DNA of 63,325 nt from Actinophytocola sp. (lineage in GTDB: Bacteria > Actinomycetota > Actinomycetes > Mycobacteriales > Pseudonocardiaceae): contig WHUB01000016.1 of assembly GCA_009377395.1 (NCBI GenBank), forward strand, positions 1 to 63,325. The letters are read 5' to 3'. This document shows positions 41,136 to 50,578 of the stretch, one piece after another. Position 1 is the first letter of the stretch. Each line of letters opens with the position of its first letter. The notes under the pieces are model-generated. The model had not been told where the DNA came from and searched no databases. It was given only the letters and a program-made list of their open reading frames with translations. Made by a program: the position numbers and the translations under genes.

Positions 41136-42793
41136 GCGGTTGGGAGCTGCGCTCGGCCGCGATCCGCGCGCTGTCCGGCGAGCCGGGGGTGCGGCTGCGC
41201 GGCAGCGCACTGCACGACGGCGTCCGCACACTGCCGGTGACCGCCCCGCATCTGGTGCCCGGTGACGACGATGACCTGGCAAGTCACCGGGGTGCGGCCG
41301 ACGGCATGGCGCTGCGGCTGCGCCATTCCGACCTCGGCCTGCACCAGCGGCTTCGGCCAGCCGATGCGCTGCCAGGTTTGGTGTTCGACCTGCTGGAGCA
41401 GTTCCGGGCCGAAGCCGCCGCCACGCCCTACCCGGGAGTGCGCGCGAACCTGCGGCACCGATTTCTGCGGTGGAGCCGCGAGTTCGCCGACGCCGGGCTC
41501 ACCGAGACCGACACCGGGCTGCTGCTCTACACCGCCGCACAGGTCGGCCGGACCACGGTGGTCGGCGACCCGGTGCCCGCCGAGGCCGAGGAGATCATCG
41601 AGGCGACCCGATTCGCGCTCGCCGGCCGCATCGGACACGCGCTGCGCGGGCTTCGCCGCGACCGTGACGACCAGCGCCGCTACGCCCGCTCAGCGCTGAC
41701 CATCGCGGCCGTCGTGGCCGATCTGGCCGCGAGCGCCGAGGAGTCCGATCAGGACTCCGGCCGGGCGACGGCGGGAATGGCGCGGCTGTTCGGCCTGGAC
41801 GACGCGGACGAGGGCGGCACCGCGACCACCCGCTCCGCCGCGCCGGAAAGCACAGCACACGAGCCGGAGTACCGGGCGTTCACCACGGCCCACGACGTCG
41901 AGCAGGACGCGTCGACGGCGGTGCGTGCCGCGCTGCTGGCCGACTACCGGCAGCGACTGGACAACCGCCTCGCAACAGCCGGCATCGCGCTCGGCCCGCT
42001 GGTGCGGCAGCTCCAGCGGCTGCTGGCCGGGACCGGCGCCGCCACCGGCTGGCAGCGCGGGCACGAGGCGGGCCACGTCGACGCCGCCCAGCTCACCCGG
42101 CTGATCACCACCACCGGCGTGCGCGACGTCTTCCGCGCCGAGACGGCAGAGCCGGACGTGAGCTGTCTCGTCACGCTGCTGATCGACTGCTCGGGGTCGA
42201 TGCGGGCGCACGCGGAGGCCGTCGCGATGCTGGCCGACGTGCTGGCCCGCGCGCTGGAGCTGGCGGGCGCGAGCTGCGAGATTCTCGGGTTCACCACGCG
42301 CGGCTGGCACGGCGGCCGAGCGGTGGCCGACTGGCGCCGGGCGGGCAAACCGGTGCAGCCCGGCAGGCTCACCGAGCTGCGGCACCTGGTGTTCAAGGAC
42401 GCCGACGTCAGCTATCGCCGGGCCCGGCGGAGCATCGCCACGCTGCTGAAACCGGACCTGTACCGGGAGGGCGTCGCGGGTGAGGCGGTGTGCTGGGCGC
42501 AGCGGCGGATGCTGGCGCGGCCGGAGTCGCGCCGGGTGTTGCTGTTCGTCTCGGACGGCATCCCGATGGACACCGCGACCGCGCAGGCCAACGGCAGTCG
42601 CTACCTCGACGACCACCTCGGCGAGGTCGTGCTGCGCGCCGAACGGACCGGTGAGCCCGCGCTGGCCGGGATCGGCGCGAACGCCGACCTGAGCCGCCAC
42701 TTCCGGCACGCCCGCGAGCTGAACCTCACCGGCGGCGTCGGCAACGCCCTGATGCGCCAACTCCTGCGCACAATGGCCGAGACACGCGCATAG
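41132..42793 (+). CDS. CobT-like von Willebrand factor A domain protein
   Basis: The 553-residue protein pairs with the CobS-like ATPase (ATGA overlap). The N-terminal 230 residues are helical. An acidic/Ser-rich middle follows, and the C-terminal VWA domain has LLIDCSGSM (the DxSxS metal-ion site, around residue 352) and [18 protein letters not shown]. CobT-type proteins present a client to the AAA+ ring through the VWA domain. Its 3' end forms one arm of the strong hairpin at 42785-42823. With no cobN nearby, the client is unknown; candidates are other genes of this locus or a distant chelatase. Confidence 0.82.
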   Translation: MSGWELRSAAIRALSGEPGVRLRGSALHDGVRTLPVTAPHLVPGDDDDLASHRGAADGMALRLRHSDLGLHQRLRPADALPGLVFDLLEQFRAEAAATPYPGVRANLRHRFLRWSREFADAGLTETDTGLLLYTAAQVGRTTVVGDPVPAEAEEIIEATRFALAGRIGHALRGLRRDRDDQRRYARSALTIAAVVADLAASAEESDQDSGRATAGMARLFGLDDADEGGTATTRSAAPESTAHEPEYRAFTTAHDVEQDASTAVRAALLADYRQRLDNRLATAGIALGPLVRQLQRLLAGTGAATGWQRGHEAGHVDAAQLTRLITTTGVRDVFRAETAEPDVSCLVTLLIDCSGSMRAHAEAVAMLADVLARALELAGASCEILGFTTRGWHGGRAVADWRRAGKPVQPGRLTELRHLVFKDADVSYRRARRSIATLLKPDLYREGVAGEAVCWAQRRMLARPESRRVLLFVSDGIPMDTATAQANGSRYLDDHLGEVVLRAERTGEPALAGIGANADLSRHFRHARELNLTGGVGNALMRQLLRTMAETRA

Positions 42794-42823
42794 GCCCGGG
42801 CATGACGCCCGGGCCTATGCGCG
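42785..42823. terminator. Bidirectional terminator between cobT-like and the APC permease
   Basis: The arms 42785-42801 and 42807-42823 form a perfect 17-base stem (CGCGCATAGGCCCGGGC and its complement) with loop ATGAC. It lies between two convergent genes (ends at 42793 and 42830) and its left arm includes the cobT-like stop codon. There is no T-run, but such long GC stems are typical bidirectional terminators of high-GC actinobacteria. Confidence 0.75.
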
Positions 42824-42829
42824 ACGGTC

Positions 42830-44326
42830 CTACGGAGTGCCCGCCGGGGTGTGCCGGGCAGGCGCCTCGACCGGGGCCGGCTCGCCGTCCCCGAGGATCA
42901 AGTAGCCCATCTCGTCGTCGCTGAGCCTGTTGTTCTCGGTGCGGCGGACGGCATAGAACACCAGGCCGAGCACGACCCACACCACCAGCGCGGTCAACGA
43001 CTGCGGGCCGAGCAACGCCGGGGAGAACGGCAACACCAGCAGCCCGAGGAACGTCAGGCCGATCGCGGTGCCGAGCAGGCTCAGCGCCAGCTTGGCGGGC
43101 GAGCCGTCCGCGCCTGCCGTCCGGAACTTCTTGAACGCCACCAGGCAGGTGTAGGTGTAGGCGATCGTCACGCCCACCGCCGACATGTCGACGACCCACA
43201 GCAGTGCCTCGCGGCCGAACCACGGCGCGACCAGGCACAGCGCCGCGGTGAAGGCGATGCCGACCGACGGCGTGCCGTACCTCGGGTGCAGCTTGCCGAA
43301 CGCCGCCGGCAGCATCCGCGCCCGGCCCATCGCGAACAGCAGCCTGCTCGCCGAGACGTAGAACCCGTTGAGCCCGGTGAAGATGCCCATCGACAGCGCG
43401 AGCGCGAGCAGCATGATGCCGATCCCGCCGAACAGGCCGGACACCGCGTCGCCGGTGCCCCAGATCGGCCCGTCCGCGATCAGCTCGGTCCACGGCGTCG
43501 CGGACGCTGTCGCCAGGATCATCGCCACGTAGATCCCGGCCGCCGCGATGATCGCCAGCACGATCAGCCGGAACGCCTTGGCAGGCGCGAAGTCGAACTC
43601 CTCGGCGGCCTGCGGCACGTTGTCGAACCCGACGTAGGCCCACGGCGCGATCGCGATGATCGCGAGCACCGCCGTCCACGGCGGCACGTCGACCGGGAAC
43701 GCGGGCGCGGCGTTGCTGAGCTGGCCTTCGGGGTGCAGGAACACGCCGAGCATGATCGCGGCGACCCCGGCCAGCATGACGAGGCAGAAGATGTACTGCA
43801 ACCGCCCGGACAGGGTCGCGCCGCGGATGTTGAGGAAGGCGAACAGCACCAGCGCGGCGCTGGCGATCAGCACCTCACCGAGGTAGACCTCCCACCCGGC
43901 GACCTTATATAGGAGTACCTGTTCGGCTACCTGCGGCAGCACGTAGCGTGCCAATAGCGCGAGCGCCGACGCGTTGAGCGCGACGATGCAGGTGTAGCCG
44001 AGGGTGAGGAACCAGCCGCAGAGGAACGCGTGTCGTCTGCCGAAGCCGACGAAGGCGTAGGCGAACTCGCCGCCGGATACCGGGAAGCTGCGGATGAGGA
44101 ACCCGTAGCTGACGGCGATGACGATCATCATGAGGCCGCCGATGAGGAAGCCGATGATGGCGCCGAGCGGTCCCGCCGTGCCGAGCCAGTCGGTCGGCAG
44201 CACGAACGCGCCCCAGCCGACGGCCGAGCCGAGCGCGATCGCCCAGACCCAGCGCGGTTTGAGCGTCTTGGACAGCTGGGCGCGGGGCGGGCTCGCCCCG
44301 GCAGAAGTGTGGCTGTTCGGTTGCAT
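42830..44326 (-). CDS. APC superfamily permease (candidate taurine/amino-acid uptake)
   Basis: The 498-residue protein has twelve membrane helices and the APC features: WAIALGSAVGWGAFVLP in helix 1 with the Gly-rich unwound substrate site, FPVSGGEFAYAFVGFG in helices 2-3, and WAYVGFDNVPQAAEEF in helix 6. It carries an amino acid or amine across the membrane by proton symport or exchange. It is downstream of pta on the same strand as the tpa-ald-pta genes. Uptake of taurine or a related amine is the natural inference, since no ABC taurine transporter is present. The stretch between it and pta is 63 bases and holds a hairpin. Confidence 0.87.
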   Translation of the reverse strand: MQPNSHTSAGASPPRAQLSKTLKPRWVWAIALGSAVGWGAFVLPTDWLGTAGPLGAIIGFLIGGLMMIVIAVSYGFLIRSFPVSGGEFAYAFVGFGRRHAFLCGWFLTLGYTCIVALNASALALLARYVLPQVAEQVLLYKVAGWEVYLGEVLIASAALVLFAFLNIRGATLSGRLQYIFCLVMLAGVAAIMLGVFLHPEGQLSNAAPAFPVDVPPWTAVLAIIAIAPWAYVGFDNVPQAAEEFDFAPAKAFRLIVLAIIAAAGIYVAMILATASATPWTELIADGPIWGTGDAVSGLFGGIGIMLLALALSMGIFTGLNGFYVSASRLLFAMGRARMLPAAFGKLHPRYGTPSVGIAFTAALCLVAPWFGREALLWVVDMSAVGVTIAYTYTCLVAFKKFRTAGADGSPAKLALSLLGTAIGLTFLGLLVLPFSPALLGPQSLTALVVWVVLGLVFYAVRRTENNRLSDDEMGYLILGDGEPAPVEAPARHTPAGTP

Positions 44327-44342
44327 ATGACCCTCGATCTCC

Positions 44343-44359
44343 GGGAGCCGCAGGCTCCC
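44343..44359 (-). terminator. Hairpin between pta and the APC permease
   Basis: GGGAGCC and GGCTCCC form a 7-base stem around GCA. It lies 30 bases past the pta stop and may attenuate read-through into the permease gene. There is no T-run on the minus strand. Confidence 0.35.
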
Positions 44360-44389
44360 TTTCAGTGTGCGGCAGGAACGAGGCGGGGC

Positions 44390-45373
44390 CTAGTCCGCTG
44401 CCGCGGCTTGCAGCGCACTGATCGCGGAGACGGCAACGATGTCGTCGCTGCTGCAACCACGGGAAAGGTCGTTCACCGGCGCGGCGAGTCCTTGCAGGAT
44501 GGGGCCGTACGCCTTGGCTCCCGCGAGCCGCTCGGTGATCTTGTAGCCGATGTTTCCGGCTGCCAGGTTGGGGAAGATGAACACGTTGGCCCGCCCCGCC
44601 ACGGGCGAGCCGTTCGCCTTGCTGCGGCCGACCGAGTCGAGCAGCGCGGCGTCGAACTGCAGCTCGCCGTCGATGGCGAGCGTGGGATCCCGTTCGGTCA
44701 CCAGCGCCGTCGCTTCCCGGACCAGGCCGACACTGCTGTGTTCGGCGCTGCCCTTGGTCGAGAACGACAGCATGGCGACGGCGGGCTCGGTTCCGGTGAG
44801 CGTCGCGTAGGTGCGGCTCGTCGCCAGGGCGACCTCGGCCAACTGCGGCGCGTCCGGCTCCGGCAGCACGGCACAGTCGCCGTAGCCGATGAGCCTGCCG
44901 TCCGGCAGCGCCATGAGGAAGCTGCTGGTCACACACCGCGCACCTGGTGCGGTGCCCACCACGCGCAGCGCCGCCCGCAACACCTCGGCGGTCGGCCTGC
45001 TCGCACCGGCCACGCAGGCGTCGGCGAGCCCGGCGGGCACGGCCGCGACGGCGAGCGCCAGCGGATCGGCGCCGACGCCGGGCAGTTGCTCGGCGAGCAC
45101 CTCGCCCGCCGTGCCCGCCGCGAGGTCGTCCGGCTCGGCGATGGTGACCTCGTCGAGCCGGACCCCCTCCCGCTCGGCGACCTCCTGCACCCGGTCCACC
45201 CGCGCGACGAGCACCGGGGTGACGCCGAGTCCGGCCAGCCGCGCCGCCGCGGTGACGACGCGCGGGTCGTCACCGTCGGCGAGCGCCACCCTGGTTCCCG
45301 CCAGCCGCGCGCACCAGCGTGCGACCAGCGCGTCCGGCGTGGTGACCTCCGGTTCGGGTGCGACGGTGGACAT
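44390..45373 (-). CDS. pta: Phosphate acetyltransferase
   Basis: The 327-residue protein is the catalytic PTA domain alone, without the N-terminal regulatory part of enterobacterial Pta. Visible segments are [19 protein letters not shown] at the start, [28 protein letters not shown], and the C-terminal [20 protein letters not shown], which binds phosphate and CoA. It turns acetyl phosphate, made by Xsc from sulfoacetaldehyde, into acetyl-CoA. The pta gene is separated from ald by 2 bases. A housekeeping pta copy elsewhere is likely, so this one is probably dedicated to the taurine route. Confidence 0.93.
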   Translation of the reverse strand: MSTVAPEPEVTTPDALVARWCARLAGTRVALADGDDPRVVTAAARLAGLGVTPVLVARVDRVQEVAEREGVRLDEVTIAEPDDLAAGTAGEVLAEQLPGVGADPLALAVAAVPAGLADACVAGASRPTAEVLRAALRVVGTAPGARCVTSSFLMALPDGRLIGYGDCAVLPEPDAPQLAEVALATSRTYATLTGTEPAVAMLSFSTKGSAEHSSVGLVREATALVTERDPTLAIDGELQFDAALLDSVGRSKANGSPVAGRANVFIFPNLAAGNIGYKITERLAGAKAYGPILQGLAAPVNDLSRGCSSDDIVAVSAISALQAAAAD

Positions 45374-45375
45374 GC

Positions 45376-46500
45376 TCAGCTCGCCGTCCCGATCGCGTCG
45401 GCGAGCGGCAGATGGTCCAGCCCGTGCGCCTGCGCGACCGGCGTGTTGGTGAGCCGCCCGCCCAGGGTGTTCAGGCCGGGCGCGAGCACCGGGTCGCCGG
45501 CGAGCGCCTGCCGCCAGCCCTTGTCGGCGATGGCTCGCACGTACGGCAGCGTCACGTTGGTGAGCGCGTAGGTCGACGTGTTCGGCACCGCGCCCGGCAT
45601 GTTGGCCACGCAGTAGAACACCGAGTCGTGCACCCGGTAGGTCGGGTCGTCGTGGGTGGTCGGCCGCGAGTCCTCGAAGCAGCCCCCCTGGTCGATCGAG
45701 ATGTCGACAAGCACACTGCCCGGCTTCATCCGCGCCACCTGCGCGTTGGACACCAACCGGGGCGCCTTCGCGCCGGGCAGCAGCACCGCGCCGATCACCA
45801 GGTCGGCGGCGAGTACCGCGCGTTCGATCTCGAAGCTGTTGGCGGCGACGGTGGTGACGCGGCCGTTGTATCGGCGGTCGATGGCGCGCAGCTTGTCGAC
45901 GTCGGTGTCGAGCACGGTGACGTCGGCCCAGGATCCGACGGCCATGGCGATCGCGTTCGACCCGGCCACCCCGGCGCCGAGCACGACGACCTTGGCGGGT
46001 TCGACGCCAGTGACGCCGCCGAGCAGCAGGCCACGCCCGCCGCCGGTGCGGCGCAGCGCCTCGGCGCCGACCTGCGGCGCGAGACAGCCGGCGACCTCGC
46101 TCATCGGGTACAGCAGCGGCAGCGCGCCGCTGGGAAGCTGCACCGTCTCGTAGGCGATGGCGGTGGTCTTGGCGTCGAGCAGCGCGTCGGTGCACTCCCG
46201 CGACGCCGCCAGGTGCAGGTAGGTGAACAGCGTCAGATCCTCGCGCAGCCGGTGATACTCCGAGGAGACCGGCTCCTTGACCTTGAGCACCAGTTCGGAC
46301 TGGCCCCACACCTCGTCGGCCGACTCCAGGATCTTCGCCCCGGCGGCGGTGAACTCGTCGTCGCGAATGGACGATCCGGCGCCGGCGCCGGACTCGATCA
46401 CGACGTCGTGGCCGTGGCTGGTCAGCTCGTGCACCCCGGGCGGGGTCAGCGCGACGCGGTACTCGTGGTTCTTGACTTCCTTGGGCACGCCGATGCGCAT
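45376..46500 (-). CDS. ald: Alanine dehydrogenase
   Basis: The 374-residue protein has the alanine dehydrogenase set: [18 protein letters not shown] at the N-terminus, [10 protein letters not shown] with the catalytic His near residue 96, [19 protein letters not shown] as the NAD-binding loop, and [20 protein letters not shown]. It oxidises alanine to pyruvate and ammonium, which regenerates the amino acceptor that Tpa uses. It lies between tpa and pta on the same strand, 30 bases after tpa. Length is normal. The order tpa-ald-pta is the reason the whole locus is read as taurine dissimilation. Confidence 0.93.
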   Translation of the reverse strand: MRIGVPKEVKNHEYRVALTPPGVHELTSHGHDVVIESGAGAGSSIRDDEFTAAGAKILESADEVWGQSELVLKVKEPVSSEYHRLREDLTLFTYLHLAASRECTDALLDAKTTAIAYETVQLPSGALPLLYPMSEVAGCLAPQVGAEALRRTGGGRGLLLGGVTGVEPAKVVVLGAGVAGSNAIAMAVGSWADVTVLDTDVDKLRAIDRRYNGRVTTVAANSFEIERAVLAADLVIGAVLLPGAKAPRLVSNAQVARMKPGSVLVDISIDQGGCFEDSRPTTHDDPTYRVHDSVFYCVANMPGAVPNTSTYALTNVTLPYVRAIADKGWRQALAGDPVLAPGLNTLGGRLTNTPVAQAHGLDHLPLADAIGTAS

Positions 46501-46530
46501 GGCGTTACCTCGCTTTCTCTGTAAGGGGAT

Positions 46531-47889
46531 TCAGGAGCGCAGGTGGGCGTCGACGGCGTCGACGACGGCGGCGACCTTGTGCAGCAGGTCGTCGAGCACG
46601 CCCTGGTCGGCGACCAGCGGCGGGGAGAGCATCAGCATGGTGGCGCCCCGGTCGTCGGGGCGGGTGATCAGTCCGACGTCGCGCATGGCGCGTGGCATGA
46701 CCTCGCCGACGATCTCCTTGCCCTGCTGCTCGGTCAGCGGCCTGCCGGTGTGGCGGTCGGCGACGAACTCGAGCGCGTAGAAGAACCCGGTGCCGCGCCA
46801 CTCGACCACGCAGCTGCTGGCGTCGCGGATGCGGTCCAGCCCGGCCTGGAAGTGCGGCTCCAGCGCCCGGACGTTGCCGAGAACGTCCTCATCGGACAGT
46901 GCCGTCAGGTTGGCGACGGCGACGGCGGTCGAGACCGGGTGCCCGCCCCAGGTGGCGCCGTGGGTGAAGGTGCCGCCCTGCGGCGAGTCGTACAGCCGCT
47001 CGACGAGCGGGCGCCGCAGCAGCACGCCACCGAGCGGGGCGTAGCCGGACGTCGAGCCCTTGGCGAAGGTGATCAGGTCGGGCACCACGCCGTACTTGGC
47101 GCTGCCGAACCACTCCCCCAGCCTGCCATAGGCGCAGATCACCTCGTCGGCGACGAGCAGGATGCCGTGGCGGTCGCAGATCTCGCGCAGTTTCTGCCAG
47201 TAGCCCTCCGGCGGCACGATCGCGCCCCGCGAGTTCTGCACCGGCTCGGCGAAGATCGCGCCGATGGTATCGGCGCCTTCCTCCTCGATGACGGCCTCGA
47301 TCGCCTGGATGCTGGGCAGTTCGCCGTCGGCGTCCCGGTCTACGAGGGTGTTGGGCACGTGCCGGACGCCGGGCATCAGCGGGCCGAACGGCTCCTTGAA
47401 CTTCGGGATGCCGGTCACCGCCAACGCGCCGAGCGTCGTGCCGTGGTAGGCCATGTCCCGCGCGATGATCTTGGTGCGCTGCGGCTCGCCCTGACTGCGG
47501 TGGTACTGGCGCACGAACTTGACCGCGGACTCGACGGCCTCGGAGCCGGAGTTGACGAAGAACACCGACTCCACATCGCCCGGCGCGTGCCCGGCGATCA
47601 GGGTCGCCGCCTCGACCGACGCCGGGTGCGCCGCCGACCAGTTGGTCCAGTACGCCAGCGACTCCATCTGCTTCGCGGCCGCCGCCGGGATGTCGGTGCG
47701 GCCGTGGCCGATGTTGACGCAGAACAGGCCGGCGAGCCCGTCGAGGAACGCCCGGCCGGAGTCGTCGTAGACGTAGCAGCCCTCGCCGCGGGTGATGATC
47801 GGAAGCGGCTCGTCGCGCCACGCCGCCCCGCGGGTAAAGTGCGGGAACAGGTGTCGCCGGGCGAGCGTCCTGATGTCGCTGGTGGTCAC
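46531..47889 (-). CDS. tpa: Taurine:pyruvate aminotransferase (class III, PLP)
   Basis: The 452-residue class III aminotransferase has FFVNSGSEAVESAVKFVRQYH for PLP phosphate binding, AYHGTTLGALAVTG, LLVADEVICAYGRLGEWF with the PLP-binding Asp, and LITFAKGSTSGYAPLGGVL with the Schiff-base Lys. The beginning (HLFPHFTRG) resembles Tpa proteins. It would move the amino group of taurine to pyruvate, giving sulfoacetaldehyde and alanine. The GTG at 47887-47889 has GGAGGG upstream; the longer open frame is a shadow of the mocR gene. The assignment to taurine is by context with xsc, ald and pta. Other omega-amino acids are possible substrates. Confidence 0.85.
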   Translation of the reverse strand: MTTSDIRTLARRHLFPHFTRGAAWRDEPLPIITRGEGCYVYDDSGRAFLDGLAGLFCVNIGHGRTDIPAAAAKQMESLAYWTNWSAAHPASVEAATLIAGHAPGDVESVFFVNSGSEAVESAVKFVRQYHRSQGEPQRTKIIARDMAYHGTTLGALAVTGIPKFKEPFGPLMPGVRHVPNTLVDRDADGELPSIQAIEAVIEEEGADTIGAIFAEPVQNSRGAIVPPEGYWQKLREICDRHGILLVADEVICAYGRLGEWFGSAKYGVVPDLITFAKGSTSGYAPLGGVLLRRPLVERLYDSPQGGTFTHGATWGGHPVSTAVAVANLTALSDEDVLGNVRALEPHFQAGLDRIRDASSCVVEWRGTGFFYALEFVADRHTGRPLTEQQGKEIVGEVMPRAMRDVGLITRPDDRGATMLMLSPPLVADQGVLDDLLHKVAAVVDAVDAHLRS

Positions 47890-47996
47890 GGGGTCCCTCC
47901 GAAGTCGTGGTTCGCCGATCTGAGTGATGCGGACCACTGTGCGGGACGAACAGGACCCATGACAGATCCAGAACGCGGCGTCTTTTTGGGTACCAG

Positions 47997-49472
47997 TTAC
48001 CGGTGCAGGACCTGGTGCACCACGGCCGCGAGCTGCTGCACGCCGGGCCGGATCGACTCCAGCGGGATGGCGGCGAACCCGAGCCGGAAGTGGTTGCGGT
48101 GGGCGTCGCGCTCGGTGAAGTAGATGTCGCCGCGCTCGATGACGACACCCCTGGCCAGCGCGGCGCGCGCCAGCTCGACGCAGTCCAGTTCGGACGGTCC
48201 GGTGACCCAGATGCTGACCCCGCCCGGCGGCGGGTCGACCCGCCACGGCAGCAGCTCGTTGAGCGCGTCGCGCAGCGCGTGCCACTTGCGTTGCAGCTGG
48301 GTGCGGCGCCTGCGCACGGTGCGGTGGTACTGGCCGCTGTCGATCAGCAGCGACATCGCCCGCTGGACGTGTCCGGAGGCGTGCCGCACCCGGTAGCGGC
48401 GCTGGTTGCGCAGCTCGCGGATCAGCTCGGGCGCCGCGACGAGATAGCCCAGCCGCAGTCCGGGCGCGAGGAACTTCGAGAACGTGCCGAGGTAGATCAC
48501 CCGGTCGCTGCCGGGCAGCGCCTTCAGCGCCGGGGTGGGGCTGCCCTGGTAGCGGAACTCGCTGTCGTAGTCGTCCTCGATCAGCAGCGTGTCGGACTGC
48601 CGGGCCTGCGCCAGCAGTTGTTTGCGGCGCCCGATCGAGAGCGTAACGTTGGTGGGGCTGTGGTGGCTCGGCGTCAGGTGCAGCAGCGAGACGCCGTCCA
48701 GCCGGGCGGGCGGGACCAGCCCGGCGCCGTCGATGCCGAACGGCGCGAGCAGCGCCCCGGCCCGGGAGAAGATGTGGCGGGCGTCGAGGTAGCCGGGGTC
48801 CTCGACGCCGACGGTGTCGCCCTCGCGCAGCAGGCTGGACGCCAGCAGGTCGAGCCCCTGCTGCGAGCCGAGCGTGATCAGCACCTGGTCGGGCTCGGCC
48901 TCGATGCCGCGTGTCGGCAGCACCTCCCGGCACAGCGCGTCCACCAGGTACGGGTCGTCCTCGTCGATGCCGTCGCGCAGGCTGTAGTGCAGGTGTGGCG
49001 GTTCGAGCGCCTCCCGCAGCGCGCGGGCCCACGCCAGCCGGGGGAACGACTCGACCTCCACCTGACCCGCGACGAACGGGTACGGGTAGCGGTGCCAGTC
49101 GGACACCTTCGCGATCTCCGGGATGCGGGTGTCCGGCCACGGCCGCACCCGGCTCGGCCAGTCGATCACGTCCGGCGATGTCTGCTCGCCCGTCTCGTAG
49201 CTGAGATGCGAGAGCATCTCCGGGTTGACGACGAGGCCGCTGCGCGGGCGGGGCTCGACGAAGCCCTCGGCGATCAGCTCCTGGTAGGCGGTGTTGACGG
49301 TGTTGCGGGAGATGCCCAGCTCGCGGGACAGCTCACGAGACGACGGCAGCGGCAGCTGCGGGTTGAGCGCGCCGGAGGCGATGGCGTGCTCCAGCGCCTT
49401 GCGGAGCTGCTGGTAAAGCGGCTCGGGCGCGTCGCGGTCGAGCGCGATCAGGGTCCGTCCCATGGCGCTCAT
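47997..49472 (-). CDS. MocR/PdxR family transcriptional regulator (TauR-like)
   Basis: The 491-residue protein has an N-terminal GntR winged helix (residues about 10-75, with GALNPQLPLPSSRELSRELG and ISRNTVNTAYQELIAEGFV) joined to a fold-type I aminotransferase-like domain. LGSQQGLDLLASSLL, IEDDYDSEFRY with the PLP Asp, and LGTFSKFLAPGLRLGYL with the PLP Lys are intact. MocR proteins use PLP and an amino compound to sense; TauR of other bacteria activates tau genes with taurine. It lies directly upstream of tpa, 107 bases away, on the same strand. GGGAGAGA precedes its ATG at 49472. Control of tpa by this protein is the natural inference. Confidence 0.9.
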   Translation of the reverse strand: MSAMGRTLIALDRDAPEPLYQQLRKALEHAIASGALNPQLPLPSSRELSRELGISRNTVNTAYQELIAEGFVEPRPRSGLVVNPEMLSHLSYETGEQTSPDVIDWPSRVRPWPDTRIPEIAKVSDWHRYPYPFVAGQVEVESFPRLAWARALREALEPPHLHYSLRDGIDEDDPYLVDALCREVLPTRGIEAEPDQVLITLGSQQGLDLLASSLLREGDTVGVEDPGYLDARHIFSRAGALLAPFGIDGAGLVPPARLDGVSLLHLTPSHHSPTNVTLSIGRRKQLLAQARQSDTLLIEDDYDSEFRYQGSPTPALKALPGSDRVIYLGTFSKFLAPGLRLGYLVAAPELIRELRNQRRYRVRHASGHVQRAMSLLIDSGQYHRTVRRRRTQLQRKWHALRDALNELLPWRVDPPPGGVSIWVTGPSELDCVELARAALARGVVIERGDIYFTERDAHRNHFRLGFAAIPLESIRPGVQQLAAVVHQVLHR

Positions 49473-49493
49473 TCTCTCCCGGAGTGGCCGGGA

Positions 49494-50507
49494 TCACCCA
49501 AGGAACGCCAGCGAGACGTAGCCAGCCGCGCCGACGAGCAGGGTGGCGCCGAGCCCGAGCAGCAGCGCGCGTGGTCCGGTGAGCAGCAGCGAGCGCAGCC
49601 GCACCGCGCTACCGAGGCCGAACAGCGCCCCTGCCAGCAGCAGCGAGGTCACCGTGTCCGCGACGTCGAGCGCCGGGTCCGGCAGCAGTCCGGTGCTGCG
49701 TACCCCGATCATGGCGAGGAAGCCGAGCACGAACAGCGGCACCAGCGGCGGCCTGCGACCGGACGTCTGCCGGCGTTCCGTCACGCTCACGCCCGCCACC
49801 AGCGGCGCCAGTAGCACCACCCGGCTCAGCTTGACCACGGCCGCGGTCGCCACCGCCGCCGCGCCCGCGGGCGATGCCGCCGCGACGACCTGGGCGACCT
49901 CGTGCACCGACACCCCGGCCCAGGCGCCGAGCGCGACGCCGTGCAGCCCGAGCAGCGGCCCGACCAACGGCACGACGACGATCGCCAGGCTGCCATACAG
50001 CGTGACCAGCGCGATCGCGGTGGCGACGTCGGCGTCCCGGCGGCGCACCACGCCCTCCATCGCCGCGATCGCCGACGCGCCGCAGATCGAGAAACCGGTG
50101 GCGACCAGGATCGTCAGGCCGCGACTGACGCCGAGCAGCCTGCCGAGGCCGAGGGTGCCGAGGAACGTGACCGCGACGGTGAGCGCGATGGCGACCAGCG
50201 TCCCGGTGCCGAGGCCGAGCACCTGGCCGACCGCGAGCTGCAACCCCAGCAGCACCACCCCGGCGCGCAGCATCCGGCGGGTCGCCCATTCCAGCCCCGG
50301 CCGGGCAGCCGGTGGCAGCAGCGGCGTGTTGCCGACGAGGACGCCGAGCACGACGGCGACGGTCAGCGCGCTCACCGCGGGCACCACCGCCGCGGCGGCG
50401 CTCGCTCCGGCGATCCCGGCACCGGCGAGCAGCAGCCCCGGCAGCAGGCTTCGCGGCGGCGCCTGCGGGGTGACGCGGGTCGTCGGGGCGTCCTCAGTGG
50501 TGGTCAT
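49494..50507 (-). CDS. YeiH family putative sulfate/sulfite exporter
   Basis: The 337-residue protein has about ten membrane helices. Segments of the Cons_hypoth698/YeiH family are visible: LRAGVVLLGLQLAVGQV, FSICGASAIAAMEGVV, WAGVSVHEVAQVVAAA and LPLFVLGFLAM-like stretches near the C-terminus. The family has been linked to the export of sulfite or sulfate from organosulfonate breakdown and to sulfite-linked LysR regulators. Here it stands next to a LysR gene and in the same direction as mocR-tpa-ald-pta. The sulfite released by Xsc must leave the cell or be oxidised, so this carrier fits. The ATG at 50505-50507 is used. Confidence 0.85.
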   Translation of the reverse strand: MTTTEDAPTTRVTPQAPPRSLLPGLLLAGAGIAGASAAAAVVPAVSALTVAVVLGVLVGNTPLLPPAARPGLEWATRRMLRAGVVLLGLQLAVGQVLGLGTGTLVAIALTVAVTFLGTLGLGRLLGVSRGLTILVATGFSICGASAIAAMEGVVRRRDADVATAIALVTLYGSLAIVVVPLVGPLLGLHGVALGAWAGVSVHEVAQVVAAASPAGAAAVATAAVVKLSRVVLLAPLVAGVSVTERRQTSGRRPPLVPLFVLGFLAMIGVRSTGLLPDPALDVADTVTSLLLAGALFGLGSAVRLRSLLLTGPRALLLGLGATLLVGAAGYVSLAFLG

Positions 50508-50557
50508 GGTTCTCACGGTCCGGCAGCGCGCCGGGCTCCGGTAGCCGCCGGTCGTGC

Positions 50558-50567
50558 ATGAGGTCAT
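50558..50567. promoter_or_regulatory. Inverted repeat in the yeiH/lysR intergenic space
   Basis: ATGA-GG-TCAT is a perfect short inverted repeat in the 71-base gap between the two divergent genes, 12 bases upstream of the LysR start. It is a candidate LysR site, although short. Confidence 0.3.
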
Positions 50568-50578
50568 ACCCTGTGGCT

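Noticed and set aside
46531-49140. An 869-codon open frame that would fuse extra sequence to the aminotransferase
   Set aside because: The upstream 417 codons are the mocR gene read in another frame (Arg/Ala-rich, no domain). The true start has a ribosome site at 47889.
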